Translations under genes and position numbers: made by a program
NCBI RefSeq assembly: GCF_020085105.1
Contig: NC_058042.1
Coordinates: 25,614,001 to 25,678,000 of the forward strand
Direction: 5' to 3'
Source of the DNA: Siniperca chuatsi
Taxonomy: Eukaryota; Chordata; Actinopteri; Centrarchiformes; Sinipercidae
Length of the DNA: 64,000 nt
Shown here: positions 22,979 to 43,555 of the stretch, one piece after another
Position numbering within the stretch: the first letter of the stretch is position 1
Layout: each line of letters opens with the position of its first letter
Notes under the pieces: generated by a model
Database searches by the model: none
What the model was told of the DNA's origin: nothing
Seen by the model: the letters and a program-made list of their open reading frames with translations, nothing else

Positions 22979-25900
22979 ATGGGGACCTGATGTGGCGAGG
23001 GGAAGATCAGCCATGACTTCAGCGTGGCCATGAAGACTCTGCCTCCTGGAGATCACCAGGTACTCTATCCAAACAAGCTCACTACATCTTTATTGTCGCA
23101 AAGGATGTCTCCCCTACACTGAACCGAGCTGCTGACAGAGCCGCGAACACCGTGATGAATGTGTATGTGTTTGTCTCTCTTTCGTACAGATAGCAGTCAT
23201 TGTATCGAGGAGCTTGGAGCGTGCCAAAGAGTTTGCCAAGAAGCATGGTATTCCCAAGGCTTACGGCAGCTATGAGGAGCTGGCCGACAACCCAGACATT
23301 GGTGAGTTAAGAGCTATGAGCGGCCTGGCTGCACAGACAGAGATAATGGCGTGTTGGTGTTGCTGTTTGAAGCTGAGCCTGGAACATCTGTGTCCTCGCA
23401 GACATTGTGTACCTGGGAGTGCTGCACACAGAGCACCGGCGAGTTGGTCTGCTGTTCCTCAAGGCTGGGAAGAATGTGTTGTGCGAGAAACCTTTTGCTA
23501 TGAAATCCAGACAGGTGAAAGACCTCGTCGCCGCAGCCAATTAAAACAATGTCTTCCTGATGAAGGTAAGGATGAAGGGATTCAGTCATTCATGTAGAAC
23601 TTTTTCTAGGGGCCACTTGCTGGCAGTAGGGGTCATTGCAGGTGCAGATTTGGTGCTAACACAACAAAAAAATGAAGGAGAGTTTAGAGACAAAAACTGG
23701 AAGGTAATAATCTTAACACACTTTCATCTTCCCTTTTAGTATCATGTGAAATGCAAATGTATCAAATGCAGACTCATAACCTCCCTGTAAAACCACAACT
23801 TGTCAGGAGTAAAAAAACAAGATTTAAGATGTTAATTAATTAGTTTTAGAGTTGCTGGTTGATGGATTTTGTCACCTTCAGACAGAACAGGACTAGCTGT
23901 TTCCCTCTGTTTCCAGTCTTTATACTAAGCTAAGCTAACCAGCTGCTGGTTGTAGCCATGTATTAACCATACAGACATGAGAGCGGTATTGATCTTCTCA
24001 TCTAACTCAGCAAAGCAAATAATCGTATTTCTCAAAATGTCTTACTATTGCTTTAACCTGTCACAAACACTATTACCACAGGTGGCCGCTATAGGCATTG
24101 CAGCTTTCGTATGTTCAAGTTTGCAATTGATATCCCATTGCATTTTAGGTCAGCAGTTGCATTACAGTGCTATGAGTGCAGACATTTTTAACACAGGAGA
24201 TTCATGTAGGAAGCACAACCCTGTATGTCCTGGGAATATTTATGACTCAGAGTACAGGAAAACATCTTATCATGTCATGTCTGACCAGCACATCTGCCAC
24301 AGTACTCATGGGAGGTGGAGGAAGTGGTGAGCTGCGGTAATAAACTTCTGCTCAGGGGAAACTCCAGTATAAACTGTTCTGCTCTGTCCCTCTTAGGCCA
24401 TCTGGTCCCGCTGTTTTCCCGTGCACGCTGAGGTGCGCAGGCTGCTGGCGGAGGAGGCGGTAGGGGAGCTGAAGCTGGTAAAGGCCTACTTCAGCTCCCC
24501 TCAGCTCCACATCCCCCTCTCGGTACAGAAGGAGCTGGGCGGTGGCGCACTGCTGGATATTGGAGTGTACTGCCTGCAGTTTGTGCTGATGGTGTTCAAC
24601 GGAGAGAGACCAGAGTCCATCCAGGCCACAGGGGTGCTGCTTGCCTCAGGTATGATTCAGCACACAAGTCATGCAGCAGAGGTGGGCTGTAGATTTGCAT
24701 CATTAACTACACAGCATGCATCACTAGTCACAAACTGGCTGTTGAAACTGCTCACCATAAATAAAACAGAAGAAAATAAGAATCCATAGTGTGACACAGA
24801 AGAAACTTCTGGCAGAAAATCACTTTTTTTATGAACTGTCCAAAATGTAAACACCTCAGGGAAGAATTCTTCACACAGAAAATCCCAGACTTATCTTTAA
24901 AATGTCAGACTAATCCAAATCCTCCGTGGAGAATACAGTAATACAGTTAAAACTGGCAGGGGAATATGTAACTGCATGTCTCACAGCAAGATATCCGTCA
25001 GTGTAAGACCATCACACTATACATGCAATGAGCATTTTTCTTATTTTGTACTCACCTTTACAATTTAATGAATATATGAAAAAAATGCATAGTGACATTT
25101 GTGACCTCTTTTTTTTTATCAAAAAGTCATGCCTGTAAAGCTGAAGAACTGAAGAACTGATTTGACCCAATTGTGCTGATAAAAAATGCATTGAAATGAC
25201 CTGTAGTGAATGGAACTGAATGGAACTTGAAAGGGAATTTAAATGAGCAGTATTGTTAGCATTCATTCATTCATTTACTGCTCACTAATTTTACAATTAT
25301 TTACATTTGTAAATGTTCGCCAGGAGTGGATGAGTCAGTGGTTGTGGTGATGAAGTTCTCCGGGAACAGGATGGCCTTCTGTACCTTTTCAATTGCTGCT
25401 CGACTTCCAAACGATGCTGTCATCAGTGGCACTAAGGGCTCCATTAAAGTATGTTATGCTAGTCTTGTACAGGAAAATTTTACTTAATTAAGAAATGATT
25501 GAGACTTACAAAAACGGAGTTGACCACTAATTACTTTCATATTTAATTAAATTGAAGTATTCAGGCAAAGACCCACTGCATTTGATGATGTACGAGTTGA
25601 GTGATTGGATTAACACAAAAGTGCATTTCCTCTTTACCCTCCAGGTTCTTGGCCCCATGCACTGCTTACCACACTCGTGGTGAACGACAAGGAAACGGAG
25701 TGCCCTCTGCCTGAACCCTGCCTCCCTCTGAATTTCACCAACAGCACCGGGCTTCGCTATCAGGCAGAGGAAGTGAGGCAGTGCCTGCTTAAAGGTAGGT
25801 AATGATAAAATTTAAGTTGTGTATTAGTCTTCAAAGAGATGAATTTGTTTGAACAATCCAAACCACCGTTTCAAAGGCTAAGGTGAGTTTGAAAGAAAGA

Positions 25901-26292
25901 CGCTGCAATTCAGTGAAACAGTTGCTTTCCCGGAGCTTCTGAGAATTTAGACGAACACATGAATGCACTGATCAGATTGATTCAGAATCAATGCTGTTAT
26001 CAGTCCTTGGAATGTCCTCTAGTTTTACACTTACACTATTGGTTTTGCCTCCTATATTAATTTACATAATCTTTACATCCCTGCTTTGACATTTATGCTT
26101 CATTGTGAATATGTGCATAATTTTACTGTGGTTATAAACAGACATGTCTTTCAGTCAGTCTGATTTTCCTCCTCATCCACAGGACTTAAGGAGAGCCCAC
26201 GGATGCCTCTGGCAGACTCTGTCTTGCTGACAGAGATCATGGATGAAATCAGGAAACAGGTGGGAGTTGCCTTCAGCCAGGACAGCCAGTGA
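22979..26292 (+). pseudogene. dhdh: Dihydrodiol dehydrogenase copy 1, inactivated
   Basis: Seven exons match the downstream intact copy in phase and nearly in length: 22979-23059, 23190-23301, 23402-23565, 24397-24649, 25324-25448, 25645-25794 and 26183-26292. All junctions are GT-AG. The family reduces or oxidises trans-dihydrodiols and sugars with NADP and belongs to the Gfo/Idh/MocA fold. Lesions: exon 1 is 9 nt shorter, has an in-frame TGA at 22988-22990 and lacks the glycine-rich dinucleotide-binding start; exon 3 has TAA at 23542-23544, four codons from where the intact copy reads TNDVFFME; exon 6 is 150 nt instead of 151, a frameshift near 25675; and the conserved Glu before exon 4 is Lys. 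The CEKP lysine and the DIGVY active-site block survive. The copies have diverged clearly in protein sequence, so the duplication is not recent. Alternatives are assembly error or a population-specific null allele. Confidence 0.82.
23830..24060 (+). mobile_element. Teleost interspersed repeat in intron 3 of the dhdh pseudogene
   Basis: The phrases AGCTGTTTCCCTCTGTTTCC, TAAGCTAAGCTAACCAGCTG, ACAGACATGAGAG and CTTCTCATCTAACTCAGCAA are the body of a short interspersed element that I recognise as very abundant in percomorph fish. It has no coding capacity. The boundaries are approximate and I do not assign a class. Confidence 0.6.
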
Positions 26293-28001
26293 CATCACTC
26301 CAAAGCCGGGCTGTTTCACCTGACCTAAACTTACTCTGATGGAACAGAGGGAGCTGCTCGGGGCAGGCTTTGTATCTTTGGTATAAGCAGATCACTCATG
26401 GCACTGTGTGACAAAGCCTGAGCAGACGCAGTGTCACGGAGGCAACTGTGACTTGGATAACATAGTGAGCTGCCACTGAATTAAATATACAATCGGCAAA
26501 TTATTGGAAATCTTGGGTACATTTATTACTGTTTGTTTTCCTTGTACTTTTTAGCATCTTATATAACCCATTAGAGCTCCAAACATTGTAAACACCTTGT
26601 AGGTCCTTATTATACAGTACATGACAAACACTGTCAGTTTAAAAAAAAGGTTGAAAAATCACAATGTAAACAAATAGAGCAACCATGCTGTGTGTAACCA
26701 TCCTGTAATCAAGTCCTAGGCCTTTAAAGACAAACCCAGCTGTCACTGTGAGGTGTGTGATTGATGAGTCCAATAAAGGGCTGATTGTGAAAGCCTTGTT
26801 TCATTTCAAATATCATCCGCTGGAGAGGAGAAGAGACTTCGAGTGGCACATTTGAATCCAAGTGTTCTGTCATGTCTGACCCCTGCAGCCGTGTACAAAC
26901 AGACTCATGTTCTCTGGAACAAAAATAGGTTGCACTGTCTGCTTTTCAAGGTGAGGGCAGAGAAAGGCCTTTAGGAGTCAGCGAAGAGAGCACAGCTCAT
27001 TTAATACTTGTTCCCAACCTTTTGGGCTCACAGGACTCCTAAAATCTGGAAGATGTCTCATTGATACAGGATGCAGTCCATGAATGTGAAGAGGCACATC
27101 GTGATGCAGTAACATTATTTTGCCTACTATTTTGCTTGGTTAATGAATAATGCTGAAATGCTGCAGATATTTATTCAAGAATGTATTCATTTGTAAGGAA
27201 ATTACAAACAATTACATACTTATTTCTCTCTGTACATTTTGTGCTGTTTCTGTGCCACAATGTTAACCTGTTACATTTACTCATTTAATAAAGATATTTA
27301 ATGAATGGACCATTCAGCCTCCAGCAATATATTGATGAATATCAGCCCTAACAAAATGAAATGTCCCTGTACATGCCAGCTCCTGAGAGGGCTGCTTTGT
27401 GGCTGACCTCTGACCACTCGTGGTGGTTACATAAAAAAAAAAAAAAAAAAAAATCCCATCCCAAATCCCAAGTAATACAAGAGATGCAGTGGAGAGTGAA
27501 AATATCTCTTATCATTATTATTATTATTATTATTATTGTTGTTGTTGTTATATAAGTCTACGATATATAATTATTACTTATACTTATTATTTATATTAAT
27601 TGATTAATTGTACTAATTATTAACTGTAATTAAAGTGTCTATGAAACATGATACAGAACAATTCACCTTATTAGCCAGTAGTAAATATAAAATACATAAT
27701 AAGGTAAAAGACAAATAGTAAATAGTAGATTTAAAAATAGATTAAAAACATAAATAAGAATAAAAATAATAACAATAAATAAAAGGGCCCTTCTGAGTAT
27801 GGGCAGGGAAGACAAAAGAGATGAGATACTGTTTTTCTGGTGTCTTATGATCGCTATCTGGACGTCACGCTTTTGTTCTGTTAGCACAAATCATCCTATT
27901 ATTTTTGTGCAACGTCACACAGTCAAAATTAATTCTGTGTCGGCACCTTGTGGCGGAGAACTGCCACTGCCGATATCTACTCTGTCAGTTTGCTGTCCAA
28001 T
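26293..28001. other. Spacer between the two dhdh copies
   Basis: It holds the presumed 3' flank of the pseudogene with an AATAAA at 26772-26777, an (A)n run near 27.43 kb, (ATT)n then (GTT)n at 27514-27549, and AT-rich sequence. No exon is seen. A phrase near 27.0 kb, TTCCCAACCTTTTGGG, recalls other fish interspersed repeats but is too short to assign. Confidence 0.5.
27514..27549. repeat. Compound (ATT)n-(GTT)n microsatellite
   Basis: About eight ATT units followed by four GTT units in the spacer between the dhdh copies. Confidence 0.9.
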
Positions 28002-31000
28002 ATGGCAACCAGGTGGGCAATCTGTAGCGCGGGGAAGATCAGTCATGACTTCACGGTAGCCCTGAAAACTCTTCCTCCTGAAGACCATCAGGTATCAGTA
28101 TGAGCAGATGCGCAGACACGAATACAGCTCTTGTTTCAAACGCATTACGTCTCGTTAGGACTCGGCGAGGCTTCTCGCTCCGTGCAGACTGTCTATCTCA
28201 GTTGTTTCTGCCGATTGTAAGTTCACATTGTTAAAATCATGTCCTAAAGAAATGTTGTGGATATGCAACCCGCAGGTTTACCGAGCTAAATGCCACTGAC
28301 ATCGGACATCAGTGAGTTTATATAGGACATTACAAGCTAAAGTCTGTAGCATTTCCAACTCTTTGGCACACACTTTACTTTTCCTTTTACCGTAAAACAC
28401 GCACTAAATAGGCATCACATTTGTTTTTGCGCTCTGCAACCTAAGAATTACGGTACGTTTTTTTTTGCAGCCATAAATAAACTGAGGCTAAATAGATTGA
28501 AACGCAGCTTCAGATAATACACTTTTATGTTGAGAACAAGACCAAAGTGCAGCACAGAAGACTAAAGATATCTACTGACTCTCCAAACTGAATATAAGTG
28601 GGAGACTGTAAGAAAGTGCCAATTATATTATTAAGCAGTTCTGGCCTATATCCAGTCACCAAACATTGAGAAAAGCAGAGTTCTATACTAGCATGAGAAA
28701 AATATACAGAAATGTTTATATGGCAATACTGAGAATATATTGGGAAAGAAATATGTCAGCAGACAGCCAGCCCAAACATCCGCCCTCAGCCACGGCTACA
28801 GACTGTAACTTGGGGCCTTTCATTAAGGTGGAACAGGAGCACCGTGTTGCAATAAATAATGTTTTGAAACTGTATTCACAGGTTGTGGCTGTGGCAGCTC
28901 GCAAGTTAGAGGATGCACAGGAGTTTGCCAAAAAGCACAGCATCTCTAGAGCATACGGCAGCTATGAGGAGCTGGCCAGAGATCCGGACATAGGTGAGTT
29001 TCTGTCAGATTTGATTGGTTGATGACTTTTAGCATTTGTTACTTGGATTACTTTGAGCACCAGATGTAACAGATTTACTGCCTCGGGACACTTCAGTCAG
29101 AGCTGAAATCTACAATACAGCAAACCCAAAACATGTATTTAATTTGCTGACAGAATAGTATCTCCTCTACCAGTACGCTCTCTGGTTTGTGTGTTTACAC
29201 ATGCGCAGATGTGGTGTATGTTGGAGTTATCCACCCCTACCATCTGAGCACTTGTCTGCTCTTTATGAACGCCAAGAAGAATGTGCTGTGTGAGAAGCCG
29301 CTGGCCATGAACACCAAGGAGGTGCAGGAGATCCTGGCCTCTGCCAAGACGAATGATGTCTTCTTCATGGAGGTATGAACGGAGCAGACCAAAAAGACAA
29401 AAATATATTCTCTTCATAGCTTTCATTTCTTCTTCTCCACTTTTCACCTGCAAAATCATCCTGAGCTTAGAAGTTCGTGTACAGCATTCTCTGTTCGTCA
29501 GTGAAAAAGAGTGCAGCATTGTTATGTGATACTTATTTTAATATAAGTCTCGTTAATATAAGAAACAGGAGTCTGCCACACTACAAATGATTAACATTGT
29601 TTATCATAATTTGCATCTATGCAAAAATGTATACAGCAGTTTTTAAAATTATACTTATTTAATTACTTTTTATAAAAATCCAAATTATATTGGATGAATG
29701 AATTCACCAGTGAGACTTCTACTGTGTCATCTGTGTTGATATATAGCAGCAGACATTTTAAAACAAATGGTTTCATCGTGATTTTGTCTGTTGGCAAGAT
29801 CACAAGACCTTGAAAGTCCTTGGAAATTACTTGACGTGACAACCAAATGAGCGCGCAAATCCTTGTTAATAATTTTAGCTTATTTTGAGCTGATTTGCAG
29901 CACTTAGTGTAAGTCACTGTGTAACACACCACCAAGCACCTAAAATGTATCCGTATGAAATGCCTCCCATACTTTGCTCTAAGGCTATCTGGACCCGATT
30001 CTTCCCGGCCTCAGTGGAGATCAAACGGCTGCTGGCCCAGGGGGACGTGGGCGAGGTGAAGATGGTGAGATCGGAATTCGGTATACCGCTGACGCACGTG
30101 CCGAGATCGGTGCAGAAGGAGCTGGGCGGAGGAGCAATGCTAGATATTGGCGTCTACTGCCTGCAGTTCATATGCATGGTGTATAATGGAGAGAAGCCAG
30201 AGTGCATCCAGGCCACGGGGGTCTGCATGGAGACAGGTAAAAAAAAAAAGAGACCACTAAGGTCTCACAGATGTGATTTCTGAAGCTCTGTCACTTCATT
30301 AACATATGGAGAAGTGTTGCACTTACACAATAATGCTCTGTACAGTATTGGTGATACAAGTTCATCAGCAATGGTGAAAATAGCTAGTTCATTCTGGGTT
30401 TTTATCATTGCCAAAAAAACAAAACAAAAAACAACTTTTGTTCTTTTCTTTAAACACATCACACACAGGTTGACAGTGGCAGGATTGTTACCCATTGAGC
30501 TCAGCTGTGTATATCAGTTTGCAGCTCCTCATATGATAACAGATGGGAGTTTATAAGTTGGAGTTTGTAACCAAGTTTGTTTTTAACTAAGGGAGTGTTC
30601 CTGTCTGATAAGATGTCACCTCTTGTCTCTGTCACTTCATTTCTTTTATGTGTTAACTGGCACAATAAAGGTTAAGATTTGATAGCGTTGCCCTGCATTC
30701 TTATATACAGTATTCTTCGTCAATATAAAACACAGTAGAATTAACTGACTCAACACGTTGTCTGCAGAGGAAGCACTGGAAGACACGACAGCTTTGTTGC
30801 ACTTTTTTAAACCATGTCACTAAATTCATGTATTTAGTTTTATTATCTCTTTTTATTTATTTGTATGTTGTTGCAGGAGTGGATGAGACTGTAGTTGTAA
30901 CTCTGAAGTTCTCCAAGAACAGGATGGCAGTGTTTATTTGCTCTTCGGGTATGCAGCTGCCCAATGACGCCATTATTGTGGGTACAAAGGGCACCATCAG

Positions 31001-31736
31001 GGTAGGTCATCACAGCAGGGCCGCACAATCAAATAAAATTCAAATAGTCTGAAATGCAGTACCAGTTCAATTAATACATGCACCAAGGTCAAGTGTGAAG
31101 CAATGTAGGAAGGAAATTAGAAAGATGTGTGTTGTGTAACACGAAGATGGGGAAGTATTTTCACTGCACACACTATGCTGTAAATCCCGTAATTGTGTAT
31201 TTGCTGTTATTGTTGTGAAAATACCCTTTTGCATGTTTTTTAGGTGCCTGAACATATGTGGTGCCCCACATCATTGGTGGTGAATGGGAAGGAGACTCAG
31301 TACCCAGTGCCAGAACCTTATTTACCTCTCAACTTCTTCAACAGCACAGGGATGCGTTACGAAGCAGAGGAAGTTCGACAGTGTTTGCTCAAAGGTACTG
31401 TGACATTCAGCATATTTTAGTCTGTATCTATATAACTACAAGATTGAATTAACACATTAACAAAATAACTAAAACAAGCATAATCTCTCATTAATCATCG
31501 GTGATTTCTGAATGTTCTGGCACGTTAGACTTGTTATGCACACACTCGACACAAGGTGGCATCAGAAACACTGAAATCTTAATGGCCACTTAGTATGTTT
31601 ACAGTACACTGTGTATGTTCTTACAATCTGATTTCTCCATGTAGGGCTGAAGGAGAGTGCAGTTATGTCCCATGCTGACTCTCTCCTGCTGGCTGAGGTG
31701 GAGGACGAGGTTCGCAGGCAGGTGGGGGTGGTGTAA
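28002..31736 (+). CDS. dhdh: Trans-1,2-dihydrobenzene-1,2-diol dehydrogenase (intact copy 2)
   Basis: NADP-dependent cytosolic oxidoreductase that oxidises trans-dihydrodiols of aromatic hydrocarbons and some sugars (D-xylose dehydrogenase activity); Gfo/Idh/MocA family, usually a dimer. Exons: 28002-28091, 28882-28993, 29209-29372, 29984-30236, 30877-31001, 31244-31394 and 31645-31736. All have GT-AG borders and join to 987 nt, 328 residues, against 334 in the human protein. The start is [17 protein letters not shown], with the glycine-rich Rossmann motif. Lys97 (in LCEKP), Asp176 and Tyr180 (in LDIGVYC) fall at the same residue numbers as the active-site residues of mammalian DHDH. The C-terminus is slightly shorter than in mammals. 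It lies about 1.7 kb downstream of the dead copy and converges with pkm. I am confident of the family; the substrate in fish is inferred. Confidence 0.92.
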
Positions 31737-31820
31737 AAACCAGGACTGCCTGTCCTGCCAATGTTAAACATGAGGCTAGATTGGCTGTCCTTTGTTGGAT
31801 AGAACAAGTTTATAATGGAG

Positions 31821-32158
31821 AATAAATTCTTTATGTTCTAACGGGACTTTACATTAATACACTATCAGTGAGGAGCATGTTGAGGTTATTTGGCTAAGCA
31901 TGATTAGCTTCAATGTGGTTCATGTGTTCTGATGAAGATGCTTGACATATTTGTAAGCTCTTAAGTTCATCATAAACTTATTCACAACCTCACTGGATAC
32001 TAGACTGTAAAACCTTTGATCATTTATAAAATATATTTTTAATGATATTTTCTTTAGTTTAGTCTCTCCAGAATCTTTCACCACTTCTTTCACTTAATGT
32101 AAATTTACTGTAGTACCACCCGTAAATTTAAATTCATGATTGTTCATTGTGAAATAAA
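31821..32158 (+). terminator. dhdh: dhdh poly(A) signals
   Basis: Two plus-strand AATAAA hexamers follow the stop of the intact dhdh: 31821-31826 and 32153-32158. Use of the distal one would end the transcript near 32.17-32.19 kb, where the pkm transcript also ends from the opposite strand. Confidence 0.5.
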
Positions 32159-32200
32159 ACATTTGCGAGGCAGAGTTAAGGTAAATGCTCATCTCTTTTT

Positions 32201-33398
32201 TTTATTGGAAATCCGGTCTTTTAGGACAGCTCAGCACACCAGCTAAACATTATAATACCCCTTGACATTGACAGTAGTTAGTTCTTACACTCTAGCGTTA
32301 CAATCCAAAGCATGTTAGACACGAAGACAGCTACAGTGGAACACCAACATAGGAGAAAGACAAGCAGAGGGGTTCTACCCATTGCTCACTGGGGTTGAGA
32401 GGGACGGGGCCTCATCCCCTCATCAGGCCCCCGGTGAATAAACCCTAAAAGTGCTCATTCATATCAGTCAACTTTAGTGAACCATACACAATTCATAAGT
32501 GCCAACTTGGATATGATCCAAATGCAAATAAATGTAAAGGCTTTATGACACATCTAACAACACAAATTCAGTAACTAGCTCAAACACCTCTGAAGTGGAC
32601 ATCCAAAACTAGCATTTCTCTATAGGCAGACAAAATATAAGTAGTATTGGATGTCCTTAAACAAAACTTTACCATTCACAAAAGTCAAGTATAATATCGA
32701 ATGTAACATTGTCTGGAGTAGATTAGGAGTGCAACACTTACAGATACACTTAAATACAGTGAAAGCTGGCATTAAGAGAGGACACTTCATACAGACAGCA
32801 CTACAGAAGGATCTGTTTGGGTGGAGTGGTGGAGCTGAGGCTGCGCTGTAGGAGGATCCCTTTGATTTAGGATGCCGCAAGTTTGTTCGTTATATTGGCA
32901 GAAGAGTGTGACTGGTAAACTGGTACAGTACACAAGGTGCTCTGTTAAGCTCAGCCTGCCCAACCACTAAACCCACCTAAACAAGAGACAGTATGCGCAT
33001 GCACACAGACCAGGATGCATTCACTCTCAGACTGGTTCACTTTTAATAATACAGGTGTTTGAGTGAATAAATACAGCAGTTTCTGGTCAGAGTGTATTAA
33101 TCTGAGGTCCTGCAGACTGGTTTGATTGAGAGAATCAATGTGAAAGGAATGGAGACAAAGTGGAAATGTACAGATCAAGCCTCCACTCCCACCCAAAACA
33201 GTTCTTTGGCTATGAAGGCTATATTTATTTATTTTTTTTAAATTTCCTTGCATTGTTGCCTAAATACTAAATTCTTCAGGGGTTGAGTCTGTGGGCCTGG
33301 GTGTTGGATGAGAAGGGCTGTGAGCTGGAGTAGATTGTGGGGTGGAGAGCTATGAAATATAGATGAAGGTGGAGAGAGAAAGCAGCTCTGATGGCTGT
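32201..33398 (-). other. pkm: pkm 3' UTR with poly(A) signal
   Basis: On the minus strand the pkm stop is followed by about 1.2 kb without an open frame and then AATAAA (plus-strand TTTATT at 32201-32206). A 3' UTR of about 1.2 kb follows from this. Shorter forms are possible because another TTTATT lies near 33.22 kb. Confidence 0.5.
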
Positions 33399-43178
<9,780 letters not shown>

Positions 43179-43389
43179 GGCGATCAATGGAGAAGTCCTG
43201 CAGAAAAAAGAGAGAATATAATATAAAGTATAATAAGTTCATACAGAGGACACAGCGATGGCAACTGACAGCTTTCTTTGTTTGACCGATGCTGGTCCAA
43301 GATTCCTCAACTCTTTACCAGCCACTTTGATTGTTAGAGAACACCAAGTCAAACCTTAAGGGTGTTTGGCTGGTAGCTAGAACAAATTG

Positions 43390-43555
43390 CACACTGCAGT
43401 TGTATTCATGTATAACTCAATGGGCTGAGAGATCTAGGGTTAGGGATTTATTTCCCACTGAGGTCACACTGGCCAGGCATTAATGGCACGGTATATGCCC
43501 TGCTGAGTGTCCTTAGCAATACACTGCACCCAATCCTACTGTGTAGCTAACTTTG
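43390..43555 (+). mobile_element. Degenerate tRNA-derived SINE in pkm intron 1
   Basis: AACTCAATGGGCTGAGAG resembles a tRNA A-box head, and CTGAGTGTCCTTAGCAATAC followed by ACTGCACCCAATCCTACTGT matches the body of the copy at 10.4 kb. It is strongly diverged, with approximate boundaries. Confidence 0.5.

Noticed and set aside
23214-23597. 127-residue open frame through dhdh exon 2, intron 2 and exon 3
   Set aside because: It reads through a good GT-AG intron, and exon 3 is then in the wrong frame for dhdh.
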